Shown here in pieces: positions 47,276-59,550 of a DNA stretch of 64,000 nucleotides. Position numbers and translations under genes: made by a program. Numbering within the stretch: position 1 is the first letter of the stretch; every line of letters starts with the position of its first letter. The stretch is from Siphonodentalium dalli. Lineage: Eukaryota > Mollusca > Scaphopoda > Gadilida > Siphonodentaliidae. The notes under the pieces were generated by a model that searched no databases, had not been told where the DNA came from, and saw only the letters and a list, made by a program, of their open reading frames with translations. The stretch is from NCBI GenBank assembly GCA_032622095.1, contig CP136067.1, positions 50,943,899 through 51,007,898 of the forward strand, given 5' to 3'.

Positions 47276-47779
47276 TGTGCATTTGTCTGGAGTTAGACCA
47301 CTAGATGTTAGGATTTGTGCAATTTTCAGGTTCAAAATATATGAATATTATCATACTGGGTAGATATAACCATGGTTTATAAATATGCTATTATTAGGCC
47401 TGTGAACACTTAGGTGCAAGGAGGGAATGAAATTATGCAATACCTTTGGTCTGATTCAAGGGGTGTTTTGGTTTGATTCAAGTGGGGGGGGGGGGGGGTA
47501 CAAATGAAATTATGCAAAACTTTGTCTCTGGTTTGATTCAAGGTCGGGGGTGCAGTTGGAATTATCAAAGGTGGACACCCCCCCCCCCGAATGGAGACCC
47601 CCTAGCCACGTCCCTGCATGATGTGTTATACATATTTGTACTTTTGTTTGTTAGTTGCTTATTTTTCGCTGTTTAAATTCGCGAGAAAATTAACACTGCG
47701 GGAATTTAAACATGAGTATGGTATATATAGAATGCTGTGCATGTACATTCTATTTATATCAGTATTCTTCAGTTACCAT

Positions 47780-48053
47780 TTAAATATACGGGCGGTGTTG
47801 GAAATAATAAAGAGCGTTTATATCATTTGTGTGTGATTAACCAATAGAATTGCGCTGTGTTATGTAAAGAGAAGCAAATCTTCTGTAACATAATGTTCTT
47901 GTTTGCGTACAATGTTCTTGACGACAATAAACTAGTTACGCACTGATTATGTTTGGCATATGAACACAACTATATATATTTGAATATTCCTTCCGTTGAT
48001 GGCGATTTGAACAAATATGAATATTTCTGCTACGAACGCCGCCCGTGCCTTTA
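47780..48053. mobile_element. TIR element TTAAAGGCACGGGCG, short copy (274 bp)
   Basis: Left end TTAAATATACGGGCGGTGTT, right end GAACGCCGCCCGTGCCTTTA. It is collinear with the right half of 42405-42922 and lacks that copy's left ~240 bp. Confidence 0.7.
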
Positions 48054-48513
48054 GGATTCCACATGGGTAGGATATGGCTTATGGTAAGTATGTTATACCC
48101 ATTATTTTGCTCAAAATTCAAACCATGAACAGTGTACACTATTTTAGTGATCAGTATAATGTTTTAACCAATGTAATAACTTATCCATTTATTTAAGCCA
48201 CCCACACCCAAGTTGCCATTTTCATCGGCATCGAGGGCCGAAGAAGTCACATTCCAAAGCTTGCCATAAATTAAATTTCGATTTTTTTGTCTCCCTCGAA
48301 TGTCTACCGGCAAGCAAATACTAAACTGAAATCTGTCTGGGAATATACATGTATACAGACATGTACGGATGCCGTCGTAAGGTGTTGCCACGTCGCGCTG
48401 TTCGCCGTGGCGTCGGTGATAGTATTTGCTTTACGGTATAAAGGCGATGAAAATTAGAGCCAGAAACTAATTGAAAGTATCTTGTGATAGTTGGTGTGCA
48501 GATATATAAGAAA

Positions 48514-49633
48514 CTAGAAGGTGACCCGACTTCGTCCGGGCTTTGACCTTGAATTGACCATTTTGAAGGTCAAGGTCAGGTGGGGTCAAACACCAATACC
48601 CCAAAAATGGTGGAAATCGGCCCAGCGGATACCGGGAAATCGGCCCAGCGGATACCGAGATACCCTATGCATCAAATTTCGTCCGTAAAAATCCGCCAGT
48701 TTAACCCGATTTAATTTCCACTCAAGTATATAAACGCGCCTCATATACACACGCTCATTAATTATCAAGTTTCAACGTAAAGATAAATTACCATCGGTGC
48801 CCGAGATATCGCCAAGACGTCTGAAATAGTCAAATGCATCGCGGTTAACCCTTTGGCGAGTAGAACGACATATATGTTGTCTATCGGTTGAGGAGTAGAA
48901 CGACATATATGTCGTTTCAGGAAATGTTATTTTATGTAGACATAACTTCAATAAATCATATGATTTATAAATGATTTGTATAGGACTTATTTTGATTAAT
49001 ATAATGTCCCGAATGTATAAGTGCAATCGATTATGATAACTCACGTTACAAAAATGCACATAAATTAAAACGAATTATTGGACACCTTTTGACCCGAACT
49101 TGTTAATAATTATTGTTATGACGTTGGCGTTAAATTTACTCATGACGTCATGTATATGACGTTACAGATACTCTCCAAAGGGTTAAGCGTTAACGTGATC
49201 TAACGTTATGACCTCTAACGACGTCATAGAAGTTACGCATTGTTTTTATCCTGATGGAAGATAGTACCACTTCTTCTTGATAATTGAGGCAGATAACTAA
49301 AACGGATACATACGCATTATATATCGTTGGAAAGAGGAAACACGAAAGATTCTCACAGTGTCATTATTATGCCTGGCATTTTATTATTCGCCCTGTTTCG
49401 AATCGATTTGTAAGCACCGAACTCAAATGAAAGTCCCGTAACACAGCGTAAAAACAGATTTGACCTCGGCACGTTAAAAGTTGACCTCGGATCTGAAAAT
49501 TAATATGCCTATGCCACTTCCCGACCGATAGTACCCCCACAAACGAAGTTTCATCGAAATCGGGTGGGCCGTTTTCGAGTTCATCTCGAACACACGCACA
49601 CAGACAGACAGATCTTCCAAAATATATAATAGA
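48514..49633 (-). mobile_element. Helitron unit 1 of minus-strand array, with nested piggyBac-type MITE
   Basis: On the minus strand it starts TCTATTATATATTTTGGAAG (at 49633) and ends GAAGTCGGGTCACCTTCTAG (48514), with the same 3' hairpin as unit A at 26074-26685. The base after CTAG is T. The interior is ~122-bp repeats rich in GACCTTGAATTGACC. A 334-bp MITE is nested at 48849-49182. Confidence 0.75.
48849..49182. mobile_element. Second piggyBac-type MITE family (334 bp, TTAA flanks), nested in a Helitron
   Basis: Begins CCCTTTGGCGAGTAG and ends with complementary CTCTCCAAAGGG; TTAA lies at 48845-48848 and 49183-49186. Internally GAGTAGAACGACATATATG occurs twice, 49 bp apart. It is unrelated in its interior to the 391-bp MITEs. 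It has no transposase. Confidence 0.75.
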
Positions 49634-50182
49634 CTAGAAGGTGACCCGACTTCGTCCGGGCTTTGACCATGAATTGACCATTTTGAAGGTCAAGGTCAGG
49701 TGGGGTAACGATTTGACCCGTCGTAAACACTGCCCGGACAAAAGTACCCGTACTTGTCCATTTTGAAGGTCAAGGTCAGGTGGGTCACGATTTGACCCGT
49801 CCAAAACACTGCCCGGGCAAAAGTACCCGACAAAAGTACCCGTCTAAATCCATCCGGTTTTACCCGATTTGACCTCGAATTGATCAATTTGAAGGTCAAG
49901 GTCAGGTCGGGGTCACGATTTGACCAGTCCAAAACACTGCCCGGACAAAAGTACCTCTATGTATAAAATTGCGTCGAAATCCCATCAAAATTGGCAATTT
50001 GACCTTGAATTGACCCGATTTCAAGGTCAAGGTCACGTCGCACGGGCAAATGAATAGGCCTATGCCAGTTCCCGGCCGAAAATACACCCATATACCAAGT
50101 TTCATCGAAATCGGTTCGGCCGTTTTCGAGTCCATCGCGAACACACAGACACACAGACATATCTTCCAAAATATATAATAGA
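49634..50182 (-). mobile_element. Helitron unit 2 of minus-strand array (549 bp)
   Basis: Directly abuts unit 1, with its 3' CTAG (at 49634) against the TCTA start of unit 1. It contains three or so ~122-bp repeats (AGGTCAAGGTCAGGT, AAAACACTGCCCGG). It has no coding domain despite open frames. Confidence 0.75.
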
Positions 50183-50907
50183 CTAGAAGGTGACCCGACT
50201 TCGTCCGGGCTTTGACCTTGAATTGTCCATTGGTCAAGTGGGGTCACGATTTGACCAGTCCAAAACACTGCCCGGACGAAAGTACGCGACAAACGTGCCC
50301 GTCGAAATACATCCGGTTTTACCCGTTTTGACCTTGAATTTATTATTTTGAAGGTCAAGGTCAGGTCGGGGGCACGATTTGACCCGTCCAAAACACTCAG
50401 TTGATAAAAGTACCCCCATGTATCAAATTTCGTCGAAATCCCATCAAAATTGGCGATTTGACCTTGAATTGACCCGATTTCAAGGTCACGTCGCACGGGC
50501 AAATGAATATGCTTATGAGACTCCCCATACGAATGTACCCCCGCATACCAAGTTTCATTGAAATCCGTAATATTTGGGCATTTGACCTTGAAATGACCCG
50601 ATTTCAAGGTCAATATCACGTCGAACGGACAAATTAATAGGTTTATGCCACTCTCGGGCCGAAGATACCCACACATACCAAGTTTCATTGAAATCCCGTG
50701 ATATTCGGGCGTTTGACCTTGAAGTTACCCGATGTCAAGGTCACGTCGCACAGGCAAATCAATAGGCCCATGCCACCCCCGGCCGAAAATACCCCCACAT
50801 ACCAAGTTTCATCGAAATCGGATGGGCCGTTTTCGAGTTCATCGCGAACACACACACACAGATATACACACACACACACACACATATCTTCCAAAATATA
50901 TAATAGA
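50183..50907 (-). mobile_element. Helitron unit 3 of minus-strand array (725 bp)
   Basis: 3' CTAG at 50183 abuts unit 2. The 5' end TCTATTATATATTTTGGAAG is at 50907 and is preceded on the minus strand by A, as expected for A|T insertion. The open frame spanning 49957-50688 arises because the repeat period is close to a multiple of three. It has no Rep or helicase motifs. Confidence 0.75.
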
Positions 50908-51300
50908 TGTCTTGCAGATTGATTGGTGTCATTGGAATTTGTTTAATTAATCTGCCGGTGAAAACCAATGACCCCAATCGATCTGCATGTCATTTCTTAT
51001 AACCATATATCAGCACATTTTAAAAGAACATTAATAATTTGAACAACTTTTCAAAAGTACAATTGCAAGTAACATATATTGTTCAAATTCCAGCAGTCTC
51101 CCAATAACAACACGCAACTTGAAGTGACGTAGGTGGTTCGTCGCTTTTTGTGACGTGGGCATCATGCAATGAACGCTTGACACCGGTCGGCGTGGAGTGA
51201 CGTAGGTGTTTGTCGCTTTTTATGAAGTGGTCTACTGCAGTTATTGCCTGGTGAACGTCGGAAATATTCGTGTAACCATAGGTTAGTATATGATAATATT
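50908..51300. other. No gene; short direct repeat
   Basis: GTGACGTAGGTG followed by GTCGCTTTTT occurs twice (about 51126 and 51200). Otherwise no recognisable feature. Confidence 0.5.
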
Positions 51301-54196
51301 TAATTCACAATACAACACAGTATAATATACAATACGTTAATAAAATACAATTCGCATAATATTGAGTGGAGTGCCGTGGCCTATGACGGCCGTCTACCCG
51401 GCACCCCTGAGTGACAATACAATAAATAATGGCTATATAAATAATTTAAATATTTCACTATAATTTACATATTAATTTAATATTGAAATTGGATTTAGAT
51501 AAAGATATAGATTCCAGCGAATAAACAAGGAATGTTTTAGATGAATGGATAGAAATGGATATGAAAGAATGTGCAACGGTCAATTTTCTCAATATCAAGT
51601 TTTGGGGTATGTTTTGGCTGCATTTGCAAAGTGAATTTAATAAGCCTTTGCCCACACACTATATGAAGTCTGCACAATAATTATCAGTTCTTTAAAAAAT
51701 CGCCAGTGTGTGAACAAACTCCAGAGCTCTAACTTATGAATAATTCTATTAAATGTATTATTTGTTTATTAACTGTCACAGTGGAATTCCGTTAGTATAT
51801 ACAGCCAGGCATTGGACGAGTTTTTGCAGGCTATAAGTCTAGTACTCGGGTAATTTAACGTGAGCCAATTTAGCATTTAAGGTCAATGGCGAATAGGCTA
51901 TATATATTCGAAATATGTTTATCATTTGTGTGTACAATCAGGGCAGAATTTGTTTTTTGCATTCAATTGTATTGGCATACTGGTTGATCAATTCTACACT
52001 CATCAGTCTTTTTAGTTTTCTCGACTCTTAATTGTACTTTGTTTTTTATTAACTGAGTTCCAAATATTCGAAAAAGAATGTTCTGGGAGATATTCTGAAA
52101 ATGTTGATCATGTTGCTTTTGCTCAAATGTTTCCTGCGGCTGCCTGTCTGCTGTTGGTTCCTAGTTTAATACCGAGTGAGATTTTGAAGGTTTCTGGTCC
52201 AGTCATCCATGAATAGTGACAGTTTGGTATGTATAAATGTCACTGAATTTTAGAATGTTTATTTTTTGGAAAATGGGTTCTGTGTGACTATTGTATCTAG
52301 CATTGGTTATTGTTCTGATCGCCCTTTTTGCTATAAAAATATATTGCTTGTGGTCGCCACATGGCCCCATACCTGAATGCCATATATACTATATGACTGT
52401 CGATAAGTGCGTAATATAGAGTTCGCAGTGCGTCAACGGGAAAGAACTTTTTAACTATGTTGATACAATAAATAGCTCGAGCCATCTTAGAGCATACAGT
52501 TGAAAAAAGTATGTTAAACGTGAGATTCTCGTCGATATTAATGCCCAAAAATTTCAAGGATGTTTCTTCAAATATATTCCTTACACTGTTTACTTAAGCT
52601 GTGTTTATATATAATTACAACTCTTTCCATTTTTTGATCATTATTTTCTGGATGAATTAGCATATAATTACATTTGTTTTATTTATGGAGAGGTTATTAC
52701 AACACCAGTCGTGAATGTTTTTTCATTTCTAAGTCTACCCGATCTTCAACAAAACTTCTGTCACAGCCTGAATGTATATAGGGTTGTATCATCTGCGAAC
52801 AATAATAAATTTAAAGATGTGGCTACTGACATATCGTTGACATAAATTAAAAAAATGTCGGTCCGAGTATTTATCGCTGAGGAACACCACACGAAACCTT
52901 GGATAGACTAAAAATGTGTCCACTGTAATCTGTATATTGTCGCCTCTCTGATAGTCTCTAAACCAATGGCTAGCAGTCCCCCGAATATCATATTGTTCCA
53001 TCTTATTCAGTAGGATTTCATGACTTATTGTGTCGAATGGTTTTGAAAGGTCAATGAATATTGCTAATGTTGAGTCTTTGGTTTTTTATCGTTCTGTTCA
53101 ACAGCATGATTTAAAAGATGCATTAATGGATGGATGGTGGAGCTCCCCTTCCTAAATCCATATTGATATTTAAAGAAACGGGCATGTTCATTAAAGAAAT
53201 CTATAATTCGCTTTTGCATAATTTTTTCGAGTATTATTTTTTAAACATGGTAAAATGCTGATGGGTCGATAGTTCGAAAAGTTTTATTTTTGAAAATCGG
53301 TATTACTGTCGATATTTTAATTTTCATCGGACAAAACTCCTTCTTTAAATGATTGATTGAATATGTGCTTAAGAGCTTTGGTTGTTTCATAAATAGATGA
53401 TTTCATCAATCGATTTGATAGACCATGTACAACTTTACTTGCTTTAACTTTAAATGAGTAGCATGTGAGTATTTTTTCCTGTTGTGCTGTTTGAATAATT
53501 TCTAAATCATTCGATTCTCTATTGATCAAATAATCAGTGTAATGTGTGCTGACTTCGTCAACATTTTCACCAGTCAGGCTTCCAATTTTTTAGAAGTATT
53601 TGTTGAATCGTTCCGCTATTTCCTTTTTATGTGTTATCTTTATTTCGCCATCGATAAATGCCATTGGAGGACTATGAGGTTCATCTTTTTTATTCATTGC
53701 TTATTTTAAGATTATCCAGGTGGCTTTCGTGTCATTCTTTGCTTTGTTAATTTTCTCGCAATAATAGTGTTTTTTTCTCTGTTGCGTATTGTTCTCTTAT
53801 ATACATGATAGTACTCTTTGTATTCATGTATATTAGCATTTGTCGGAGATGTTAATTTACGAATATATAATTTATTTTTCTCTGGTGAAGATATTAAAAG
53901 TCCCTTTGTCATCCATGGTTGGTGCTTTAGATATCTATTTGGTGGTGTGTGGTATTTAAGTGGGAAAGCAGTTTGGTATGCCGACATATATTTCTAGAAA
54001 ATGGTCATAAGCTTCATTTGCTGACTCACATTTTAACACGTCTTCGTAGCTTGATTTTAACAATGTATCCTTGAATTTGTTTATGTTCCTTTCACTAAAA
54101 ATTCTGAACAGTTCCAAGACAGATGTGCCATTATTGATCTTTTTAAATTTGAACGTTCGATATAAAATGTCGCCAAATGGTCGGAGACGTCTGTAA
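51301..54196 (-). pseudogene. Jockey-like LINE, ORF2 reverse transcriptase and 3' UTR (3' part of interrupted element)
   Basis: Minus strand from 54196: DVSDHLATFYIERS (the SDH end of the endonuclease), an FPxKYHTPP / PWMTKGLLISSPEKNKLY linker and a segment like KVVHGLSNRLMKSS. The reverse-transcriptase pieces are IRGTASHWFRDY, FLGINIDENLTF and FFPVDALRTLYYALIDSHIV, then YNSHTEPIFQKINILKFSDI near 52250. Order and motifs fit a jockey/CR1-like ORF2. Stops and frameshifts are many. The catalytic YADD box is not recognisable. The 3' UTR runs to about 51300 and contains GTGCCGGGTAGACGGCCGTC on the minus strand. The 5' part of the same element continues at 55700-56220. Confidence 0.7.
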
Positions 54197-55699
54197 TGAT
54201 AATAATAATAATAATAATAATATTTATATAGCGCCTATCCCCCGCAAGGGGCCCTAAGCGCTTTACACATTATATAAATACACAAGAAATGCACATGGAA
54301 AATAATCAATAGATATGTGGAATTATATATAATCAGACTTTGTTAGTTTTCTTTGTGTCGGGGTAGCGTCGTCGGAATATGTGAGTTTTTAAAGCAGATC
54401 GAAAATCGGTTAGCAAGCAAGATTGTCGCATTTCATTTGGTAGAGAGTTCCAAATGTCGGGACAGACTACAGAGAAAGCTCTGTCGCCGACGGTCAAAAG
54501 ATTTGCACCTTGATGGCAGAGAAGGGACGATTCACCAGAACGAAGTGTTCGCCGGGGAGTGTATGGATATATCAGACTGTTAATATATTCGGGAAGGGAT
54601 TCAGAGACAAACATCCGACGGAAACCAAATGTTGCTATTTTGAATTGTATCCGATCTTTGATAGGTAGCCAGTGAAGGTCGGCGTGCATGGTTGTTACAC
54701 TACAGCCTTTCCTTCTTCGGAGTACAATTCTGGCGGCGGTGTCCTGCAAGCGTTGAAGTCTGTTGATTTGCGAATCGGGGAGCCGGAATAATATGTTACA
54801 GTAGTCTAGACGACTCAGAACAAACGAAGCAACAAGTTTTTTTTGCTGCGTCAACAGTGAGATATTTGCGGACCTGGCCAAGGCGTCGCAGTTCCAAAAA
54901 TATAGACTTGCAGAGGTGGTCGATATGTGTCTCCATAGACAGTGTTTGATCGAGATGGACTCCTAGATTTTTGACACACGAAGAGAAGATAATAGTGTCA
55001 CGATCTGATTGCAGTGATGTAATGCACAATTGGTTGACAATGGATGGTTTTGCAACCCACATGGCTTCTGTTTTGTCGTTGTTTAACATCAGTTTATTGG
55101 AGGTCATCCAGGTTTTAACAGAGGAAAGACAGCTCTCGATCATATTCACTAGGTATGAGTCTTGATCGGGTCTGCCGGAAAGGTATAACTGTGTGTCGTC
55201 TGCATACATGTGTACACATATGCCTTGAGATCGTATAACAGCACCGATAGGTTTGGTGTAAAGCAGGTATAGAATTGGTCCTAGAACAGAACCCTGGGGC
55301 ACGCCAAAATCAAGATTGTAATACTTTGATAACAGATTGCCAATTTGTATTCTCTGTTGTCGACCAGTTAGGTAAGAAACGAACCACTGTAGGACAGTAC
55401 CGGAAATGCCGAATGATCTTTCTAGTCGATGTAGCAGAATTTGGTGATCAATCGTGTCGAACGCTGCGCTAAGGTCTAACAAACACAGAATAGAAACGAG
55501 ACCTTCATCAGACGCAACAAGAAGATCAGATGTTATTTTCAGCATCGCGGTCTCAGTGCTATGCCCTGTGCGATAAGCAGACTGAAAAGGTTCCCATAGT
55601 TTATTATTATTGAGGTGCGTTTTGAGTTGAAACAGAACAATTTTCTCCAAGACTTTTGATATAAACTGCAGGTTAGAGACTTTATATACCAGCTGCCTG
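54197..55699 (-). pseudogene. CR1/L2-like LINE, 5'-truncated, one frameshift from an intact reverse-transcriptase region
   Basis: The minus strand reads from the reverse-transcriptase start (LEKIVLFQLKTHLNNNKL, QSAYRTGHSTETA) through LDLSAAFDTIDHQ and GVPQGSVLGPILYLLY to the catalytic MYADDTQLY. The thumb region follows (VKNLGVHLDQTLSM). A single frameshift in a homopolymer near 54845 separates this from the C-terminal part: LSRLDYCN, LQDTAARIV, LHWLPIKDRIQFK, GDRAFSV and IWNSLP. The 3' UTR contains an AGCGC..GGGGCCC..GGGG-type stem, and the tail is (TTA)n at 54197-54223 on plus. The endonuclease is missing (5' truncation). It inserted within the endonuclease of the jockey-like LINE. Confidence 0.85.
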
Positions 55700-56220
55700 G
55701 TGTTCTTTAAGACAAGTTGTTAGTGAAGATATTATCAATTAAAGTCTCAGAGTGTTCAGCTACCCTGGTTGGTTTCGTAATGCTAGGAGTGAACCCGAGA
55801 GTGAAAACGTTATCGAGGAATGTACGCATGATTGTCGAAATTCAAAATATCTATATTGAAGTCACCTATAAGATATGCTTTATCGTTTGTGTGATTTAGT
55901 TAACCCATAATGCCATTAATTTCTTTCATAAATTTGTCAATATCTGCCATCGGGGCAGTGTTTGGTCTATATGTACTGCCAATTATGCATTGATTTGGTT
56001 TGCCTGGAACAAAAATAGTTTCTATCACATGTGGAATAAATATAGATAGATCAGGTCTTGCACAGTACGAATAAAGAGCCCGGCTCCATCTCTACCGTCA
56101 TCGGTCTCTGGTCTTGTTTTGTATTCGATATTCTGATATCCGGGTAGGGAGAATTCTGCTGCATTATTTTAAAAACTTCGCTAAGTGCAATTATATCAAA
56201 GACATTTTCTTTTTCTTGTG
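55700..56220 (-). pseudogene. Jockey-like LINE, APE-type endonuclease (5' part of interrupted element)
   Basis: Minus strand from 56220: FDIIALSEVF, then DDGRDGAGLFI, ETIFVPGKP, IGSTYRPNTAP, YLIGDFNIDILN (the GDFN catalytic box), FTLGFTPSITKPTRV and TLIDNIFTN. This is the usual order in apurinic-like endonucleases of jockey-type LINEs, which nick the genomic target. The next expected block, SDH, occurs at 54180 beyond the nested LINE. Stops and frameshifts are present. Confidence 0.75.
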
Positions 56221-57555
56221 TTAGGTTGCGTTTTCTACTGATTCTTAAGGAAGCTAATTGTGTGAATGCAGAGGGTGTGTGACTCTATACATATATCATA
56301 CATCTTTTCGAAAAAGTAACCATGTACGTGCTTTTCATGAACATGCATAAGTGTTAACACCACGCCCATTACATGCTTAGGTAGATGTTTGCTCACCTTT
56401 AATAAGAAATACCTAGATGCTCGAACCAGGAGTCGCCATCAATGGAATTTGTCAACGACACTCACTTGCCGTTCAAACTGCCATGATACAATTGTAACTG
56501 GATTATTCGAGAACCCTCGAATATGACCGGTCATCTTTATAAACCGGAACTAAATTAAAGGTGATATCAGTGGTAGACGCCTGATAATGGAGAACACATT
56601 AATACGCTCCTGAGTCTGTTACAGTTCACAACACTGCCGAAAACAACTGATATGTGAACTACAAAGAACTTGGGCAATCACATTTAATGGTTATATATGG
56701 TTGTCCAATAACGGGAGCCAGAAACAAGAGCCATGAGGAAATTAGTACAATTCGTTTGATATTCAGTTAATGGTACCCATATTAGGAATACGTGCCGATT
56801 AACGCTTTCTATACTAAATACCCAATTACGAGTAGATCCCTCAGATCCCTTAGATCGGAGATGAATACGAATCACTATGCTCTTGAATTATCTGTTTTAT
56901 GTCCGCTTTTATAACACGAAAACCCCTCCAAAATGATTACTCGTGCGTTCCAATGTATACTTGTATAGCTGACATGAGAATCCTTCAGTAAAGAAATAGT
57001 TAAGCGTTATGAATGCTATCTTCTAATCAGCTTTATAGCGTTCTGAGGCAGCTGCTCTATTCAGTTGTTATTTAGCCATATTATAATTACCCTAGTGCAA
57101 ACCAAATCCATTATCTATTAGACTAGACACAACCTTGTAGTTCAATACGGTTGCGGGACTAATGAAGGTAGGGGGCATCATATTCACGTGTGTGTTGGCA
57201 CACATAACATTGGAACGCATACACGCAGTGATATTTGCCTTATATTAATTATAAAGTGCATAAAATTAAAAGATTATTGGTCAACACAGTGTTGTAGCGA
57301 TACACCGAATAGTATATTCATATATATAACAATATATATAAATAGGTTCCGTCCGTCTGTGAGTCCGTCCGCACTCCCCAGATACACATGTGATGTGAAT
57401 TAATGTATATCCGGTGTCTTTATATACTTCTGACGCCAATTGGTCAATTGTGGGGTGCAACTCAGAATTTGATGTTGAAATGAAAATAAATGGTATGTCT
57501 GAGCGGTAGATTAATTTGTGTCAAACAAACCACAGCGAAAAATGGACTTCACATG
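56221..57555. other. No gene recognised
   Basis: Upstream flank of the jockey-like LINE, possibly with its decayed N-terminus at the beginning. The rest is AT-rich without motifs. Confidence 0.4.
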
Positions 57556-57559
57556 TTGT

Positions 57560-58640
57560 ATCAAGTCAAATCCCCTCCCTTGTGGGTCCGGGGTAGGATA
57601 TGCATACCGCCACACTGCGATGGGTAATTATACCTATTGTGGCACCATGTTTGCATTGGTGCATCCCATAATGTGTACTGTGGGAGTAGTGTTTGTACTA
57701 GCCTGCATGGTTCATAAATTTGAGTTGTTTTCTCAAAGGGTACAAATGAGCGAATGCTCACGGTTTAATATGCGACTGGGTCACATTCAGGTTTTACGCT
57801 GTCATATGACACATTCAAAAATGGCAAACAACTTTTAATTTGGCCAAACGTTTTGCCAAAGTATTTTTACCACAGAATCGGAAATCTACTTCTAAGACCC
57901 AAATTGATTTCGTAATGGGAGCGATATGAGAATCAAATGTATAGTATCGTCATTTGCTAACTGATTAGGTGATACAGATTAATGGCTAACAAAAGGCACT
58001 CACGGCGGTGCACGATCAACCATGCAACAGAACAGTAATGAGGTTTAATACTAATTAAATTTGTCATAATGCTGAATGGTAGATATTGGGTAGTGGTGTA
58101 TTGTCACGTAACAATGGTGGGATTAACGAGGTCTATTTGAAGGCATGGACATAATTAAATAGAATGTTAGATTTTTAATAAAACAAAAATTGTTCATTAA
58201 TTGTGAGACCAGAAAATGATTTATTTGGCCAAAAACAACTAAGAATTGGAAAAAAAATTGGCCAAAATATTTTCGTCCCTAGTAATAGGGCGGTTGTATC
58301 GGGCGTGGCACTAGTGTTGCTGTATTAAGTGTGGTACAAGTACTAGGGTGGTTGCATCACGTGAGACATCGACCTGCTGACACGGCTTAGCTCGACATCC
58401 AATTTGGTCCTACATCTCGTCAAGACGGGTGGTTGAGTTCACCGGTCAATCAATCGGCTAGTTACACCTCTTCAGTCAGATTAAATGTCTGTTAGACATA
58501 GCTTGTATTCTTCTTCTGGTGTTTGCAGTTTTATTTTAAACTTGCATAAACACCTTTTACTCCTCATAAGACATTGAGCAGCAGCACGGCTGTGTTGAGA
58601 ACCTGTGGTATAACCGATTCGTCAGAGTCTTGAGATATTT
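57560..58640 (+). pseudogene. Non-LTR copy C: 5' UTR pieces and a short ORF1 segment
   Basis: 5' UTR sequence at about 57575-57700 (GTGGGTCCGGGGTAGGATAT) resumes at 58345-58490 (GGTGGTTGCATCACGTGAGA, CAATCAATCGGCTAGTTACA). An ORF1 block follows, with TPHKTLSSSTAVLRT (about 58565-58610), matching copies A, B and D. About 640 bp of unrelated AT-rich sequence separates the two UTR parts. No later ORF1 or ORF2 follows; the next coding remnant is on the opposite strand. Confidence 0.6.
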
Positions 58641-58739
58641 GCTGACCATAGAATCATCATAGAATGTGTAACAATTAATGGTATAAGAGAGTACTATCAA
58701 ACAGCTATAGCATGATGTTCTGAATACACGAAACTCTCA

Positions 58740-59550
58740 TGACTACATGTGTACCACCACCGTTGCGATGAAATCAAGTGTTGCCCTTGACACTTTAGGC
58801 GCTCCACATTTGTATAGCTTCTTTTGGCATGCTTTACCCAGGGCTGACCGGATAGACTGTCTTAAACTTTCGCTCGCTTCGTCTAGTTCTTGTATGCGAG
58901 AAAGCGACGTTTCAGCATTCAGATTGATATAAATATCTTCCCTGAACGCCAACCAATCGATTTCTCTAAGTTGAGATTAAGCCGACTTGTATATTTATTT
59001 TTATAGCTATGATATAATCCAGAACTAGCTCGCTCTGAAAGTGAGTTTCCTTACATTCGTCATTGAGGACATGGGCTTCCACCCTTTCGATTACATCAAA
59101 CAGATGGTCGCCGTGGGTATCGGTTTCCTTGCCACCGTAGAACATGGTTTTCATCATATGAGCAAAGAGGTCGCCGTTGACAAGGAACGGTGGTGGGCAG
59201 TAGTACGACACAACAACAAAATCCTTGTTTGTGATGGACATGTGTTTGAGTTTTTGACATCGTTTCGCACGAGGATTACTACACCGCCCCGTGGCTGGTA
59301 CGATTGAGCCTATGATCTTGTTCCTGTGGAATCGATTTCCTTGACCACACAATTGGATTTCGTTCAAAGGAACGAACCCAGGGTTGGGTTTGTACATACA
59401 TTCATGCAGGAGCGCACATATTCCCGTTAATAACATAGCAGACCTGACATAACCGTTTACAATATTCGATATGGTGTTCGATTGTGAGTTGTGACCTTGG
59501 TTTTGTAAAATTTGCTCGCTATCGGCCCCATGCAAGTAGATGTCCAATGT
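58740..59550 (-). pseudogene. LINE APE-type endonuclease remnant and linker
   Basis: Minus strand from 59547: IYLHGADSEQILQN, GSIVPATGRCSNPRAKRC, FVVVSYYCPPPFLVNGD, then FYGGKETDTHGDHLFDVIE followed by VLNDECKETHF and SELVLDYIIA. After a stop comes WLAFREDIYINLNA and DEASESLRQSIRSALGKAC. The pattern (YCPP, G..L.DVIE..., LND, S..LD, DW..F.E) matches the endonuclease and following linker of LINEs. The GDFN box is damaged. The reverse transcriptase is missing, so the copy is cut at its 3' side. Confidence 0.65.

Noticed and set aside
49957-50688. 243-residue open frame, the second longest in the window
   Set aside because: It follows the ~122-bp Helitron repeats and has internal repetition with no Rep, helicase or other domain; related frames occur at 26075-26497 on the opposite sense of the repeat.
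57518-57838. 106-residue plus-strand frame
   Set aside because: Overlaps 5' UTR sequence of the non-LTR family and unrelated flank; no motif.
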